NCBI RefSeq assembly: GCF_003173755.1
Contig: NZ_CP029553.1
Span: 6,018,001 to 6,082,000 of the forward strand
From: Methylobacterium terrae
Lineage (GTDB): Bacteria; Pseudomonadota; Alphaproteobacteria; Rhizobiales; Beijerinckiaceae
Length of the DNA: 64,000 bases
Direction of reading: 5' to 3'
Shown: one piece after another, positions 1 to 10,056 of the stretch
Numbering within the stretch: position 1 is the stretch's first letter
How the letters are laid out: each line of letters starts with the position of its first letter
Program-made: the position numbers and the translations under genes
The notes under the pieces: generated by a model
Seen by the model: the letters and a program-made list of their open reading frames with translations, nothing else
Database searches by the model: none
What the model was told of the DNA's origin: nothing

Positions 1-1569
1 CAGATCGGCGGCCTGAGCTTCTCCTTCGACGCCACGAGGCAGTCCCAGACCCTCGACGCCAACGGCACCGTGACCCGCGAGGGCCAGCGGATCCTCAACG
101 CCGCGATCATCGACGAGAACGGCCGGATCCTCGACACCCTGGTGCAGAACGGCCAAGTCGTCGGCGACCCGAACCGGGGCATCCGCACCGTCACCCTCGA
201 CTTCCTGGCGACCGGCACCGCGACCGCGCCGGGCCTAGGGGGCGACAACTACCCCTTCCCGGCCTTCGGCGAGAACAAGGTGGCGCTGGCCTCGGCGCGG
301 CCCGGCTCCTCGCTGCCGAACTCCGCGACCTTCGCCGCGCAAGGAACCGAGCAGGACGCGCTCGCCGAGTACCTGCGCGCCTTCTACGCCACCACTCCCT
401 ACGGCACCGCCGACACCGCGCCGGCCGGCGACACCCGGATCCAGAACCTCGCCGCCCGCGGCGACACGGTGCTGGCCCGGGGGATCAACCGGAACGGCAC
501 GGACGGCAACGACACGCTCTCCGGCACGGCCTTCGACGACATCGTCAGCGGTGGGGCCGGCGACGACACCATCGTCAACTCGCCCGGCAACGACATCCTG
601 CTCGGCGGCCGGACCCCGACGGGCCCGACCGGGACCGACACCCTGGTGTTCAACTCGCGGCTCGCCGACGCCACCGTCACCCGCGACGGCGCCTACACGC
701 TGATCGTCGGGCCGGAGGGCCGGGACCGGGTCACCGGGTTCGAGCGCTACCTCTTCACCGACGCGACGGTGGTGACCGGCGACGGGGCGCCGCTCGTCGA
801 CGACCTGTTCTACCTCGCGAACTACAAGGACGTGCTCGCCGCCGGCCAGGACGCCGACACCCACTACGCGACCTACGGCTGGAAGGAGGGTCGCGACCCG
901 AATGCCCTGTTCTCCACCGCCGGCTACCTCGCGGCCAACCCGGACGTGCGCGCCGCCGGCCAGAACCCGCTGGAGCAGTACGACCAGGCCGGCTGGAAGC
1001 AGGGCCGCGACCCGTCGGCCGCCTTCGACAACGAGCTCTACCTCGCCCGCAATCCGGACGTGAAGGCCGCCGGGATCGATCCGCTCAAGCACTACATCGA
1101 GTACGGCCAGGGCGAGGGCCGGCCGATCTACGACGCGATCGGCAGGACCTCCGACCTCGCCGTGCATCCGGGCTTCGACGCCGAGTACTACCTCCTGTCG
1201 AACCTCGACGTGGCCCGGGCCGCGACGGCCTCCGGCCAGGACGCGTTCGCCTACGCCTACGAGCACTACCGGACCTACGGGTGGAAGGAGGGCCGCAACC
1301 CGAATGCGGTGTTCGATACCAAGGGCTACCTCGACGCCTACGGGGACGTGAAGGCGGCCGGGATCGACCCGCTGATGCATTACGACCAGTACGGCTGGAA
1401 GGAGGGCCGCGACCCGTCGAAGGGCTTCGACTCGACGGCCTACCTCGCGGCCTACGGCGACGTGACCCAGGCCAGGATCGACCCGATGCAGCACTACCTG
1501 CAATACGGCGCGCTCGAGGGCCGCGAGCGCTTCGCCGACACCACCTTCGGCGCGGGCAACATCGGCTGA
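1..1569 (+). CDS. Secreted 5'-nucleotidase-type protein, C-terminal part, with RTX-like and 47-residue repeats (partial)
   Basis: The reading frame is open from the first base, so the 5' end lies outside the window. The first residues (QIGGLSFSFD) and the later GGDNYPFP segment resemble the C-terminal substrate-binding domain of bifunctional metallophosphatase/5'-nucleotidases. About residues 165-205 hold RTX-type calcium-binding nonapeptides (GNDTLSG, GGAGDDTI, GNDILLGG), which in this family mark type I secretion. From residue 268 to the end are six copies of a 46-50 residue unit of the form YLA-NPDV-AAG-DPL-HY--YGWKEGRDP. The protein is therefore probably exported and acts on extracellular nucleotides or phosphate esters. 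The catalytic metallophosphatase half is not visible, so the enzyme assignment rests on the C-terminal domain alone. Confidence 0.75.
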   Translation, partial: QIGGLSFSFDATRQSQTLDANGTVTREGQRILNAAIIDENGRILDTLVQNGQVVGDPNRGIRTVTLDFLATGTATAPGLGGDNYPFPAFGENKVALASARPGSSLPNSATFAAQGTEQDALAEYLRAFYATTPYGTADTAPAGDTRIQNLAARGDTVLARGINRNGTDGNDTLSGTAFDDIVSGGAGDDTIVNSPGNDILLGGRTPTGPTGTDTLVFNSRLADATVTRDGAYTLIVGPEGRDRVTGFERYLFTDATVVTGDGAPLVDDLFYLANYKDVLAAGQDADTHYATYGWKEGRDPNALFSTAGYLAANPDVRAAGQNPLEQYDQAGWKQGRDPSAAFDNELYLARNPDVKAAGIDPLKHYIEYGQGEGRPIYDAIGRTSDLAVHPGFDAEYYLLSNLDVARAATASGQDAFAYAYEHYRTYGWKEGRNPNAVFDTKGYLDAYGDVKAAGIDPLMHYDQYGWKEGRDPSKGFDSTAYLAAYGDVTQARIDPMQHYLQYGALEGRERFADTTFGAGNIG

Positions 1570-1598
1570 CCCGTCGGGCTCGCCCCACACGTGAGACA

Positions 1599-1631
1599 GA
1601 CCCGTGCGGCCGCCGCCGCACGGGTCTTTCC
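1599..1631 (+). terminator. Intrinsic terminator of the RTX-type gene
   Basis: A perfect 12-bp stem (1599-1610 with 1615-1626) with a CGCC loop is followed by a pyrimidine-rich tract with a short T run. It lies 30 bases after the stop codon of the plus-strand gene and before the end of the convergent DJ-1 gene. Confidence 0.75.
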
Positions 1632-1650
1632 CCTTGTCAGGTCACCGCCG

Positions 1651-2223
1651 TCAGGCCGCCGCGCGGTCGTGGCGGCCCTCCTGGATCTCCTCGATGATCT
1701 TGGCCGAGAAGGCGTCGAGATCGCCCGGGTTGCGGCTCGTCACGATGCCCCTGTCGGTCACCACGGGCAGGTCGTGCCACTCGGCGCCGGCATTGATCAC
1801 GTCGGTCTTGATCGAGGCGAACGAGGTCATCTTGCGGCCCTTGGCGGCGCCGACCTCGACCAGCAGCCAGGGCGCGTGGCAGATCGCGGCCACGACCTTG
1901 CCGCTGCCGAGGAAGCCGCGGAGGATCTCGAGCGCCTTCGGCTCGAGGCGCAGCTTGTCCGGGTTGATCTGCCCGCCGGGCAGCACCAGGGCGTCGTAGG
2001 CCGACGGGTCGATGCTCTCGATGTCGGCATCGACCGGCACCGGGCGGCCCCAGTCGGTCTCGTCCCAGCCGCGGATGCTGTCGGGCGTCCGGCGGGATTT
2101 CGGCGCCGCCACGGTCACCTGCGCGCCGGCCTCCGCGAGCTTGGCCTTCGGCACGTCGAGTTCCGACTGCTCGAAGCCGTCGGTCGCCATGATGAGGATC
2201 TTCGCCTGGGTGATGCTGGGCAT
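1651..2223 (-). CDS. DJ-1/PfpI family protein (class I glutamine amidotransferase-like)
   Basis: This 190-residue protein is a full-length DJ-1/PfpI superfamily member of the bacterial PfpI/YhbO type. The nucleophile elbow is AICHAPW with Cys115 and His116, and the conserved acidic residue of the family is Glu18 in GFEQSEL. Relatives act as proteases, glyoxalases or protein deglycases in stress; which activity applies here cannot be read from sequence. There is no signal peptide, so it is cytoplasmic. It is transcribed alone, convergent with the RTX-type gene and divergent from the small gene at 2359. Confidence 0.9.
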   Translation of the reverse strand: MPSITQAKILIMATDGFEQSELDVPKAKLAEAGAQVTVAAPKSRRTPDSIRGWDETDWGRPVPVDADIESIDPSAYDALVLPGGQINPDKLRLEPKALEILRGFLGSGKVVAAICHAPWLLVEVGAAKGRKMTSFASIKTDVINAGAEWHDLPVVTDRGIVTSRNPGDLDAFSAKIIEEIQEGRHDRAAA

Positions 2224-2297
2224 CGCGTCGTACTCCGAGGGGGGATGTGCCCCGGCAACGACCCCGGGTCAGGCCGGTTCCGCGGCCCTGCCGCGGC

Positions 2298-2322
2298 GGA
2301 ACTGCCCCGGCCCGGGCCGGTT
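2298..2322 (+). promoter_or_regulatory. Possible EcfG-type stress promoter for the gene at 2359
   Basis: GGAAC (2298-2302), 16 bases, then GGTT (2319-2322). The alphaproteobacterial general-stress sigma factor EcfG recognises GGAAC-N16/17-CGTT, so this matches in all but one position. It would start transcription about 30 bases before the ATG. One mismatch in a GC-rich setting makes this tentative. Confidence 0.4.
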
Positions 2323-2358
2323 GAGTCTCCACGATCCCATCCCCAGAGGAGGCACGAT

Positions 2359-2580
2359 ATGGCCAATCCAGGCCTGCCCGGCCGCGAGCCGAACCCGGGC
2401 GGCGGCATCCCGGGAGACATCCCGCCGCCGGTCGCCCCCGACGAACTGCCCGATACCGGCCCGACCGGGCCGCGCTCGCCCTACCCGGTGAACGATCCGG
2501 GCATCACCGACCCGACCGGGCCGGGCTCCGAGCCGGATTACCTGCCGGGCGGTCCCACCAATCCCGGGACGCGGTTCTGA
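2359..2580 (+). CDS. Small Pro/Gly-rich hypothetical protein
   Basis: This 73-residue protein begins MANPGLPGREPNP and is dominated by Pro, Gly, Asp and Thr. It has no hydrophobic segment, cysteine or recognisable domain and is probably disordered. A strong ribosome binding site (GAGGAGG, 2345-2351) precedes the ATG by 7 bases, and an intrinsic terminator follows the stop at once, so it looks like a genuine one-gene transcript. A possible EcfG-type promoter upstream suggests a stress-induced role, which is inference. I do not recognise a function. Confidence 0.7.
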   Translation: MANPGLPGREPNPGGGIPGDIPPPVAPDELPDTGPTGPRSPYPVNDPGITDPTGPGSEPDYLPGGPTNPGTRF

Positions 2581-2585
2581 CGACG

Positions 2586-2609
2586 AAGGGCGCCCCGCGG
2601 GGCGCCCTT
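2586..2609 (+). terminator. Intrinsic terminator
   Basis: A perfect 11-bp stem (2586-2596 with 2599-2609) starts five bases after the stop codon at 2580. The sequence is a near-complete palindrome, so it can also serve the convergent gene ending at 2639. Confidence 0.8.
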
Positions 2610-2638
2610 CTCACGTCGACGGCCCCGAAGTGCTGCGG

Positions 2639-3025
2639 TCAATGGCCGCCATGCGAGCTGCGCACGTCCCGCGGCGCGCTCAGGATCTCGTTGAGGGAGG
2701 CCGCGACGTGCCGCGCCTCCTCGTCGGTGAGGCGGAGCTGGAACGGCGGCAGGCCGCCGGCCTGGAGCGCCACCACCGCCTGGCCCTGCTCGTCGGTGCC
2801 GACCTCGATCGCCGGGGAGGTCACGTCGAGCATCGCCGAATCGTCGTCGCCGAGCTCGTCGGCCTCGCCCTCGTCCGGCTCGTTCATGACCGTGAGGAGC
2901 TGGCCCACCGCGCGCACGAGGGCGCGGGCCGCGCTGGCGTCCATGATGACCGCGGTCGCCTGGTCGTCCTTCTGGAACGAGAGCTGGATGTTGGAACCTT
3001 CGAGGGAAACCGAGATACCCGCCAT
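2639..3025 (-). CDS. Hypothetical protein, 128 residues, acidic
   Basis: The chosen start (MAGISVSLEG) is an inner ATG; the frame stays open upstream but that part reads as low-quality Arg/Pro-rich sequence antisense to the gene at 3185. The protein has two halves that each look like a beta-rich unit followed by a helix: residues 1-48 and residues 66-120, with an acidic linker (DEGEADELGDDD) between. There is no signal peptide or membrane segment. I do not recognise a family. Confidence 0.6.
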   Translation of the reverse strand: MAGISVSLEGSNIQLSFQKDDQATAVIMDASAARALVRAVGQLLTVMNEPDEGEADELGDDDSAMLDVTSPAIEVGTDEQGQAVVALQAGGLPPFQLRLTDEEARHVAASLNEILSAPRDVRSSHGGH

Positions 3026-3184
3026 GGAGCGTCCGACACTGTACGATATCGCCCGTATATGGGAGCAATCTGCCGGGCGCGACAGGGAATTCCACGCAGG
3101 GCTGCATCCCGGCGGCCGAAACGCCCGGGCAGCGACGGCGTTGACCGGACAGGGCGGGCGCGCCGCGCGCCCGCGAACCAGCGG

Positions 3185-3544
3185 ATGACGCCGATGGCCG
3201 CACGCCGATCCCCCGAGGCCACCACGAAGGCCACTACCGAAGCCCAGAAGGGCACGATCGCCCGGGTGATGCACGAGTTCAAGGAGGGCGAGCTGGAGCG
3301 CAGCGACGGCGAGCCGGTCACCGACCGGCGCCAGGCGATCGCCATCGCGCTTCGCGAGGCCGGGGCCTCGAACCAGGAGAGCCCGGCCGACAACCGGTCG
3401 ACCTTCCGCCGGACGCGGGCCAAGGAGCGCGACACGCGGTCCCATGCGACCCGCGCCGCCCTCTACGACGAGGCCCGGCGCCGCGACATCAAGGGCCGCT
3501 CGCGCATGAGCCGGGGCGAACTGGAGCAGGCCCTCAACCGTTAG
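3185..3544 (+). CDS. DUF6496-type small basic protein with Rho-N/SAP-like C-terminus
   Basis: The 119-residue protein carries the segment TIARVMHEFKEGEL followed by RRQAIAIALREAGAS, which I recognise as the DUF6496 pattern found in many small bacterial proteins. The C-terminal 30 residues (LYDEARRRDIKGRSRMSRGEL) look like the LEM/Rho-N/SAP-like helical fold that often binds nucleic acid. The whole protein is strongly basic, which suits nucleic-acid binding (inference). An alternative in-frame ATG lies at 3194. It is followed after 27 bases by another small gene on the same strand and probably co-transcribed with it. Confidence 0.75.
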   Translation: MTPMAARRSPEATTKATTEAQKGTIARVMHEFKEGELERSDGEPVTDRRQAIAIALREAGASNQESPADNRSTFRRTRAKERDTRSHATRAALYDEARRRDIKGRSRMSRGELEQALNR

Positions 3545-3571
3545 GCGGGCTCATCGTAACGGAGCGCCCGC

Positions 3572-3778
3572 ATGACCTCGAAGCAGCCCAAGACCACGAC
3601 GCCGACGGACGCCGACCTGAAGGGAAACCCCGGCATCGGCACCTCGAAGGGCATGACGATGTCCGGCGGCGATCCGGAGGATCTCGCCGGCGCCAACACC
3701 GACGAGGGCGACGTGGCCAACGACACCACGGCGCAAGGCGGCGTCGACCCCAACCAGCGCGGGCGCACGAACCGCTGA
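3572..3778 (+). CDS. Small hydrophilic hypothetical protein
   Basis: A 68-residue Thr/Asp/Gly-rich polypeptide (MTSKQPKTTTPTDADL) with no hydrophobic stretch and no Cys, typical of small disordered stress-associated proteins in Methylobacterium-like genomes. A GGAG ribosome binding site lies 9-12 bases before the ATG. The gene follows the DUF6496 gene by 27 bases on the same strand. Function unknown. Confidence 0.65.
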   Translation: MTSKQPKTTTPTDADLKGNPGIGTSKGMTMSGGDPEDLAGANTDEGDVANDTTAQGGVDPNQRGRTNR

Positions 3779-4003
3779 CACGCGCTCCGTGTGTCGAAGA
3801 GGGGCACCCTGCCTTGTTCCGGACAGACTGGCTCCCTACATGGGGGTCAGCGGCAACGGGGGGGTGGCCCCGGGCGATGCGCCCCGCAGGGTTCTTTCGA
3901 GCCCCGCGACCAAGCCCCCTTCCGGACAATTGACGCCGTCGCGCCGCGCCGCTCTCGCCCGAGGGCGGCCCGCTGCGACTTCTAACGAGACGAGGACGAC
4001 CGC

Positions 4004-4216
4004 GTGAATACTGGTACTGTCAAGTGGTTCAACGACCAGAAGGGCTTCGGCTTCATCCAGCCGGATAACGGGGGCAAGGACGTGTTCGTCCACATCTCCG
4101 CGGTGGAGCGGGCTGGCCTGCGCGGACTCGTCGAGGGCCAGAAGGTCTCCTACGAGCTGCAGGCCGACCGGCGCGACAGCACGAAGATGTCGGCCGTGAA
4201 CCTGCAGGTCGCCTGA
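4004..4216 (+). CDS. Cold-shock domain protein (CspA family)
   Basis: A complete 70-residue single cold-shock domain. RNP1 is KGFGFI (residues 13-18) and RNP2 is VFVHI (residues 27-31), the aromatic surface that binds single-stranded RNA or DNA. It begins GTVKWFN as usual for the family. The start is a GTG preceded by GAGGACGAC. CspA-type proteins act as RNA chaperones in cold, stationary phase or general stress. A 225-base leader separates it from the gene upstream, long enough for the structured 5' UTR that controls many csp genes, though I cannot define that structure here. Confidence 0.95.
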   Translation: MNTGTVKWFNDQKGFGFIQPDNGGKDVFVHISAVERAGLRGLVEGQKVSYELQADRRDSTKMSAVNLQVA

Positions 4217-4245
4217 GGGCGGCCCTCCGGCCCGGGTTTACGTGG

Positions 4246-4268
4246 CCTTAACGATAATCCCGTTAAGG
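4246..4268. promoter_or_regulatory. Inverted repeat upstream of the EcfG-type promoter
   Basis: CCTTAACG (4246-4253) and CGTTAAGG (4261-4268) form perfect 8-bp arms around a 7-base AT-rich spacer. It ends five bases before the GGAAC box at 4273, so it sits where an upstream regulator would bind; it could also act as the end of the csp transcript. No T run follows. Confidence 0.4.
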
Positions 4269-4272
4269 TTAC

Positions 4273-4297
4273 GGAACCTTGGCCGCGCTGGAGCGTT
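4273..4297 (+). promoter_or_regulatory. EcfG-type general stress promoter
   Basis: GGAAC (4273-4277), exactly 16 bases, then CGTT (4294-4297). This is a full match to the promoter consensus of the alphaproteobacterial extracytoplasmic sigma factor EcfG, which is controlled by PhyR and NepR. It would drive the gene at 4401 with a leader of roughly 95 bases. Confidence 0.7.
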
Positions 4298-4400
4298 GTG
4301 AGCCTGCGGGCTCGCCACCGCTCCGCCGGCGGCCGCTCGGCCGCCTGCCACGCACAGTTGCTCCGATGAGGAGCGCCGCAACGATAGAAGAAAAGACATC

Positions 4401-4625
4401 ATGTTGTTCGAGTTCACCCGGCGCGAAGGCGCGCCCTCCGTCTTCAACGACGGCACGACTTTCCACGTCGACCGGATCAATCGCTTCGGCGAGGCCGGCT
4501 CCACCGATGTGAGCCACCTGATCGACAAGAGCTACGGCTACCATTCCTCCCGCGAGCTGCGCTGGCACCTCGCCGAGCGCTTCGGCCTGACGCCGAACGC
4601 GGTGGCCGTGCGCGAGGCCCACTGA
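4401..4625 (+). CDS. Small hypothetical protein, likely general-stress regulated
   Basis: A 74-residue protein starting MLFEFTRREGAPSVFNDG. It has mixed charge, no signal peptide and no Cys; the C-terminal part (SSRELRWHLAERFGLTPNAV) looks like two helices. The gene stands alone between a full EcfG-type promoter and a strong intrinsic terminator, so it is a complete monocistronic unit. I do not recognise a family; the stress assignment comes from the promoter only. Confidence 0.7.
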   Translation: MLFEFTRREGAPSVFNDGTTFHVDRINRFGEAGSTDVSHLIDKSYGYHSSRELRWHLAERFGLTPNAVAVREAH

Positions 4626-4660
4626 GGCTTCGCGGTCCGATAGACCGCCGTCATCGTACG

Positions 4661-4693
4661 AGGCGGGCCGCGCGCGAGCGCGGACCCGCCTTT
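4661..4693 (+). terminator. Intrinsic terminator
   Basis: A long GC-rich stem (AGGCGGG-CCGCGC against GCGCGG-A-CCCGCCT with one bulged base) with a GCGA loop, followed by TTTGT. It closes the transcript of the gene ending at 4625. Confidence 0.75.
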
Positions 4694-4818
4694 GTCGTGT
4701 CCGGGGCAAGGAATTTTCTGGCCGCCGCTCAGGCGCCCGCCGGCTCGGCTGATACCCTCCCATGTCACCGGAATGACCCTGAGGCTGTGAGGGACGGTAT
4801 GGCTCGAGGGATGGGCGT

Positions 4819-5688
4819 TCACCCGACGCCCAGCAGCCCCGCCAGCCTCGCCACATCCCCCGCATTGTCCGACATGAGCGCGTCGATCTCGCCGTTGGCG
4901 AGCGCCCGGACGTGCCGGCAATCGGGCCGGAACCGCGCACCCGCGCAGGAGCAGCGCAGGCGCAGGCCCTCGCGCCCCTCGATCAGACGTACGTCGTAAG
5001 GGGTGCCGGTGCTGCCCCGGACGACGAAGTGGAGGAGCGGCGTGCGGGTGCGGCTCGGCGCCACGCCGCGAAGCGCCCGGGCGGCGATGCCGTCGGGCGA
5101 TCGTGACCCCTCCCCGGCCCGCTCGCGGGCGAGCCCGAGGCGACGGGCGAGGCTCGCGACGTCGGGTGCGCCCGCCTCGCGCATCACCGCGAGCGCGATC
5201 TCGGCGCAGGCATAGGCGTCCTCACCGGCATCGTGGTGGCGAAACGTCACGCCGACCCGCGCGGCGAGCGACGAGAGCCGGTAGGTGCCCTGCCCCTGCC
5301 CGCCTTCTCCCGGCCAGTGGCGGCGCGCGAGCTGCACCGTGCAGAGCGAGGTGTAGGCCGGCTGGTCCAGGCCGTAGGCCCGCAGCGTCGCGGCGAGAAC
5401 CCCGACGTCGAAGCTGGCATTGTGCGCGAGCACGAGGCTGCCGGCGATCTCCGGCAGGAACGGCGCCATCGCCTCGGGAAAGGACGGCGCCCGCTCGACG
5501 TCCCGCGGCCGGATGCCGTGGACCCGGATGTTGCCGGGCGAGAAGCGCATCTCGGCCGGGCGGATCAGCCGCGATTCCCGGCGGACCACGCGGCCGCCCT
5601 CGATCCAGGCGAGGCCGACCGCGCAGGGGCTGTCGCGGCGCTCGTTGGCGGTCTCGAAGTCGATCGCGAGGGTGCGGAGGCTGGTCAT
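4819..5688 (-). CDS. DEDDh 3'-5' exonuclease with C-terminal SWIM-like zinc site
   Basis: The 289-residue protein starts at an ATG just before the ExoI motif (IDFET, Asp10 and Glu12); an upstream start would overlap ligA. ExoII is the HNASFD segment and ExoIII the HHDAGEDAYA segment, so all acidic residues and the histidine of the DEDDh (DnaQ/epsilon-like) family are present. The last 45 residues hold Cys246-x-Cys248-x8-Cys257-x-His259, the spacing of SWIM zinc fingers, which bind DNA or proteins. It lies 32 bases downstream of ligA on the same strand and may share its transcript. A role in repair or RNA/DNA end trimming is inference. Confidence 0.85.
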   Translation of the reverse strand: MTSLRTLAIDFETANERRDSPCAVGLAWIEGGRVVRRESRLIRPAEMRFSPGNIRVHGIRPRDVERAPSFPEAMAPFLPEIAGSLVLAHNASFDVGVLAATLRAYGLDQPAYTSLCTVQLARRHWPGEGGQGQGTYRLSSLAARVGVTFRHHDAGEDAYACAEIALAVMREAGAPDVASLARRLGLARERAGEGSRSPDGIAARALRGVAPSRTRTPLLHFVVRGSTGTPYDVRLIEGREGLRLRCSCAGARFRPDCRHVRALANGEIDALMSDNAGDVARLAGLLGVG

Positions 5689-5720
5689 GCCCGCGCTCTT
5701 CCCCGCGAAGACGCCGAATT

Positions 5721-8225
<2,505 letters not shown>

Positions 8226-8290
8226 CTACGCGTGCGATACAGGATATGGGTTATGCAGATCCTGACGCCCGGCGCCTCAGCGACGCGGCC

Positions 8291-8659
8291 TCACGGCGCA
8301 CCCGTTCCATCGTCAGAGTGAGGGGCCGACAGAAGGAAGGTGACTGCGCTCCGCAACGCTGGAAGCTCGTCCACGACGATGCCCCAGATGATACGGTCGG
8401 ATAGGCTATGGTACTCGTGTCGCAGGATATTTCCGATGCCGCGGATCTTGCGCCACGGGATCTCGGGCCGCCGCGCCTGGATGTCGGGCGGCACTGTGCG
8501 ACTGGCCTCGGAGATGATTTCGATGCCCCTCTGCACACCGTGTTTCAGCAGCCAGTCGCCAGCATAATTTGCGAGGTCTTTACCTGCCGTCGCGCGCTGG
8601 ATGCCGTCGATTGCCGCGAGCATATCGTCGAGCGCGTGGCGGAACTCGCGCGGAGCCAT
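8291..8659 (-). CDS. hepT: HepT-like toxin (DUF86/HEPN), variant motif
   Basis: A 122-residue all-helical HEPN-domain protein that matches the DUF86/HepT family, the toxin of type VII HepT/MntA systems. The ATG overlaps the stop of the upstream nucleotidyltransferase gene as TGATG, so the two are translationally coupled. The family RNase motif is R-x4-H-x-Y; here the segment is RGIGNILRHEY (73-83), with His81 and Tyr83 kept but Gly76 at the position of the catalytic Arg. Arg73 or Arg80 may substitute, or this is a subfamily with altered activity. A TTG one codon upstream is an alternative start. Confidence 0.85.
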   Translation of the reverse strand: MAPREFRHALDDMLAAIDGIQRATAGKDLANYAGDWLLKHGVQRGIEIISEASRTVPPDIQARRPEIPWRKIRGIGNILRHEYHSLSDRIIWGIVVDELPALRSAVTFLLSAPHSDDGTGAP

Positions 8660-8955
8660 CAAAAGACTTTCACTGCCGAACGCTCGATGCGCTCGCGCAG
8701 CCGCGGATGCAGGCTGTCGCGGGTGGTCACGTCGACCGCTCTCCCCAACTGGTCCTCGAGGAAGAGCTTGATGCCGACGAGATCGAAGCCGTTGAAGCAG
8801 CTCTCGGGGTCGTAGTCGATGAACAGGTCGAGGTCGCTGTCGGGCCGCGCCTCGTTCCGGACGGTCGATCCGAACAGGTAGAGGGCGGTGGCGCCCATCG
8901 CCCGCACGCTGTCGGCATGCGCCTCGAGGTGTGAGATGGCGTCGCCGCGGGTCAT
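8659..8955 (-). CDS. mntA: MntA-like nucleotidyltransferase antitoxin
   Basis: A 98-residue minimal nucleotidyltransferase. It has the exact GS-x10-D-x-D signature (Gly29, Ser30, Asp41, Asp43). In characterised HepT/MntA systems the antitoxin adds AMP to the tyrosine of the toxin motif and so blocks it. The start chosen (MTRGDAISHLEAH) fits the usual family length; an upstream in-frame start would add 12 unlikely residues. It is the first gene of the pair and overlaps hepT by one base. Confidence 0.88.
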   Translation of the reverse strand: MTRGDAISHLEAHADSVRAMGATALYLFGSTVRNEARPDSDLDLFIDYDPESCFNGFDLVGIKLFLEDQLGRAVDVTTRDSLHPRLRERIERSAVKVF

Positions 8956-9000
8956 GCGCCCATCATAGCGCGCGGTTCGACGCGAGGCCACTGGCAGCCC

Positions 9001-10056
9001 TCAGGCTACTGCCTCACGCTTGCCGATCAACCGCGCCTTCCACCCCAATGCCGGCCGCTCGACGAACCGCCAGGACAGCCCCGCCACCGCGAGAGTGATG
9101 ACCAGCGACGGTCCGAGCAGCGCCCACGCCGAGGCCGCGGGAAACAGCGCGTGCAGGCTCTGCTGCACCGGCCAGCCGTACAGGTAGGTGCCGTAGGAGA
9201 GGTCGGCCCGCGGGTCGAGGGCCGGGTGGCGGACCGGGGGCTCGAGGCCGAGGCACAGCACGCCGTAGGCCTCGGCGAGGAACAGCACCGGCGGGTAGAG
9301 GGCGGTGCCGTGGACGAGCCATGCCAGGACGAAGAGGGCCAGCGCCAGCGGCCAGATCAACCGGGCGCGGTCGGCGTAGAGGAACAGCGCCGCGCCGGCG
9401 GCGAAGATCAGAGGCAGGCGCAAGGACGTTTCCAGGGCCTTCGGCATCTCGCCCGCGCGCAGGCCGGCGACAGTCAGCGCCACCGCCAGGCCGGCGACGA
9501 GCAAGGGGGCGAGCCAGCGCCAGCGGAGCGTTCCGAGGAGCCCCGCCGCCAGGAGGCCGAGATAGCACAGGACCTCGTATTTCAGCGTCCAGACCGTCCC
9601 CATCGGGAAGCGGAACGGGTTCTCCGAGAAGACGCTCGGCAGGGCGGCGTTGCTCTTGAAGGTGGTGAGCGTGCCGGAGATGAACCGCCACAGCCCCGGA
9701 TCGCCCCAGTAGGCGGAAAGCGGCAGGTTCGTCATCAGGCTGCCGAGGCCGAGCGAGACGACGAGGGCCGCCGCCACCAGCCCGGGAGCGATGCGAAGGG
9801 CTCGCGCCACGACGTAGTCGCGCGGGCCGCGGCGCAGCATGCTCATGGTGACGAGGAACCCTGAGACGGCGAAGAAGCCGTTCACCGCGTGCTCGCCGAG
9901 CGTGTAGCCGGTCAGGCGCGTCAGCGGCTCGTCGAGGAGCGCGCCGGTGGTGACGCTGAACGCGTGCGAGACCACGACGAGGAGCGCGAGCGTCAGGCGG
10001 ACCGCCCCGAAGGCGTTGTGCGGCTGACCGAGTCCGGCGGCGAAGGTGCGGGTCAC
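9001..10056 (-). CDS. Acyltransferase 3 family membrane protein
   Basis: A 351-residue polytopic membrane protein of the OafA/NolL/acyltransferase 3 family, which transfers acetyl or other acyl groups to sugars of surface polysaccharides. The N-terminal motif (FGAVRLTLALLVVVSHAFS) contains the conserved Arg and His of the family, and about ten hydrophobic segments follow. The TVWTLKYEVLCY segment is typical of the fourth or fifth helix region. Its start overlaps the end of the glycosyltransferase gene by 4 bases, so the two are coupled and probably act on the same glycan. Confidence 0.88.
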   Translation of the reverse strand: MTRTFAAGLGQPHNAFGAVRLTLALLVVVSHAFSVTTGALLDEPLTRLTGYTLGEHAVNGFFAVSGFLVTMSMLRRGPRDYVVARALRIAPGLVAAALVVSLGLGSLMTNLPLSAYWGDPGLWRFISGTLTTFKSNAALPSVFSENPFRFPMGTVWTLKYEVLCYLGLLAAGLLGTLRWRWLAPLLVAGLAVALTVAGLRAGEMPKALETSLRLPLIFAAGAALFLYADRARLIWPLALALFVLAWLVHGTALYPPVLFLAEAYGVLCLGLEPPVRHPALDPRADLSYGTYLYGWPVQQSLHALFPAASAWALLGPSLVITLAVAGLSWRFVERPALGWKARLIGKREAVA

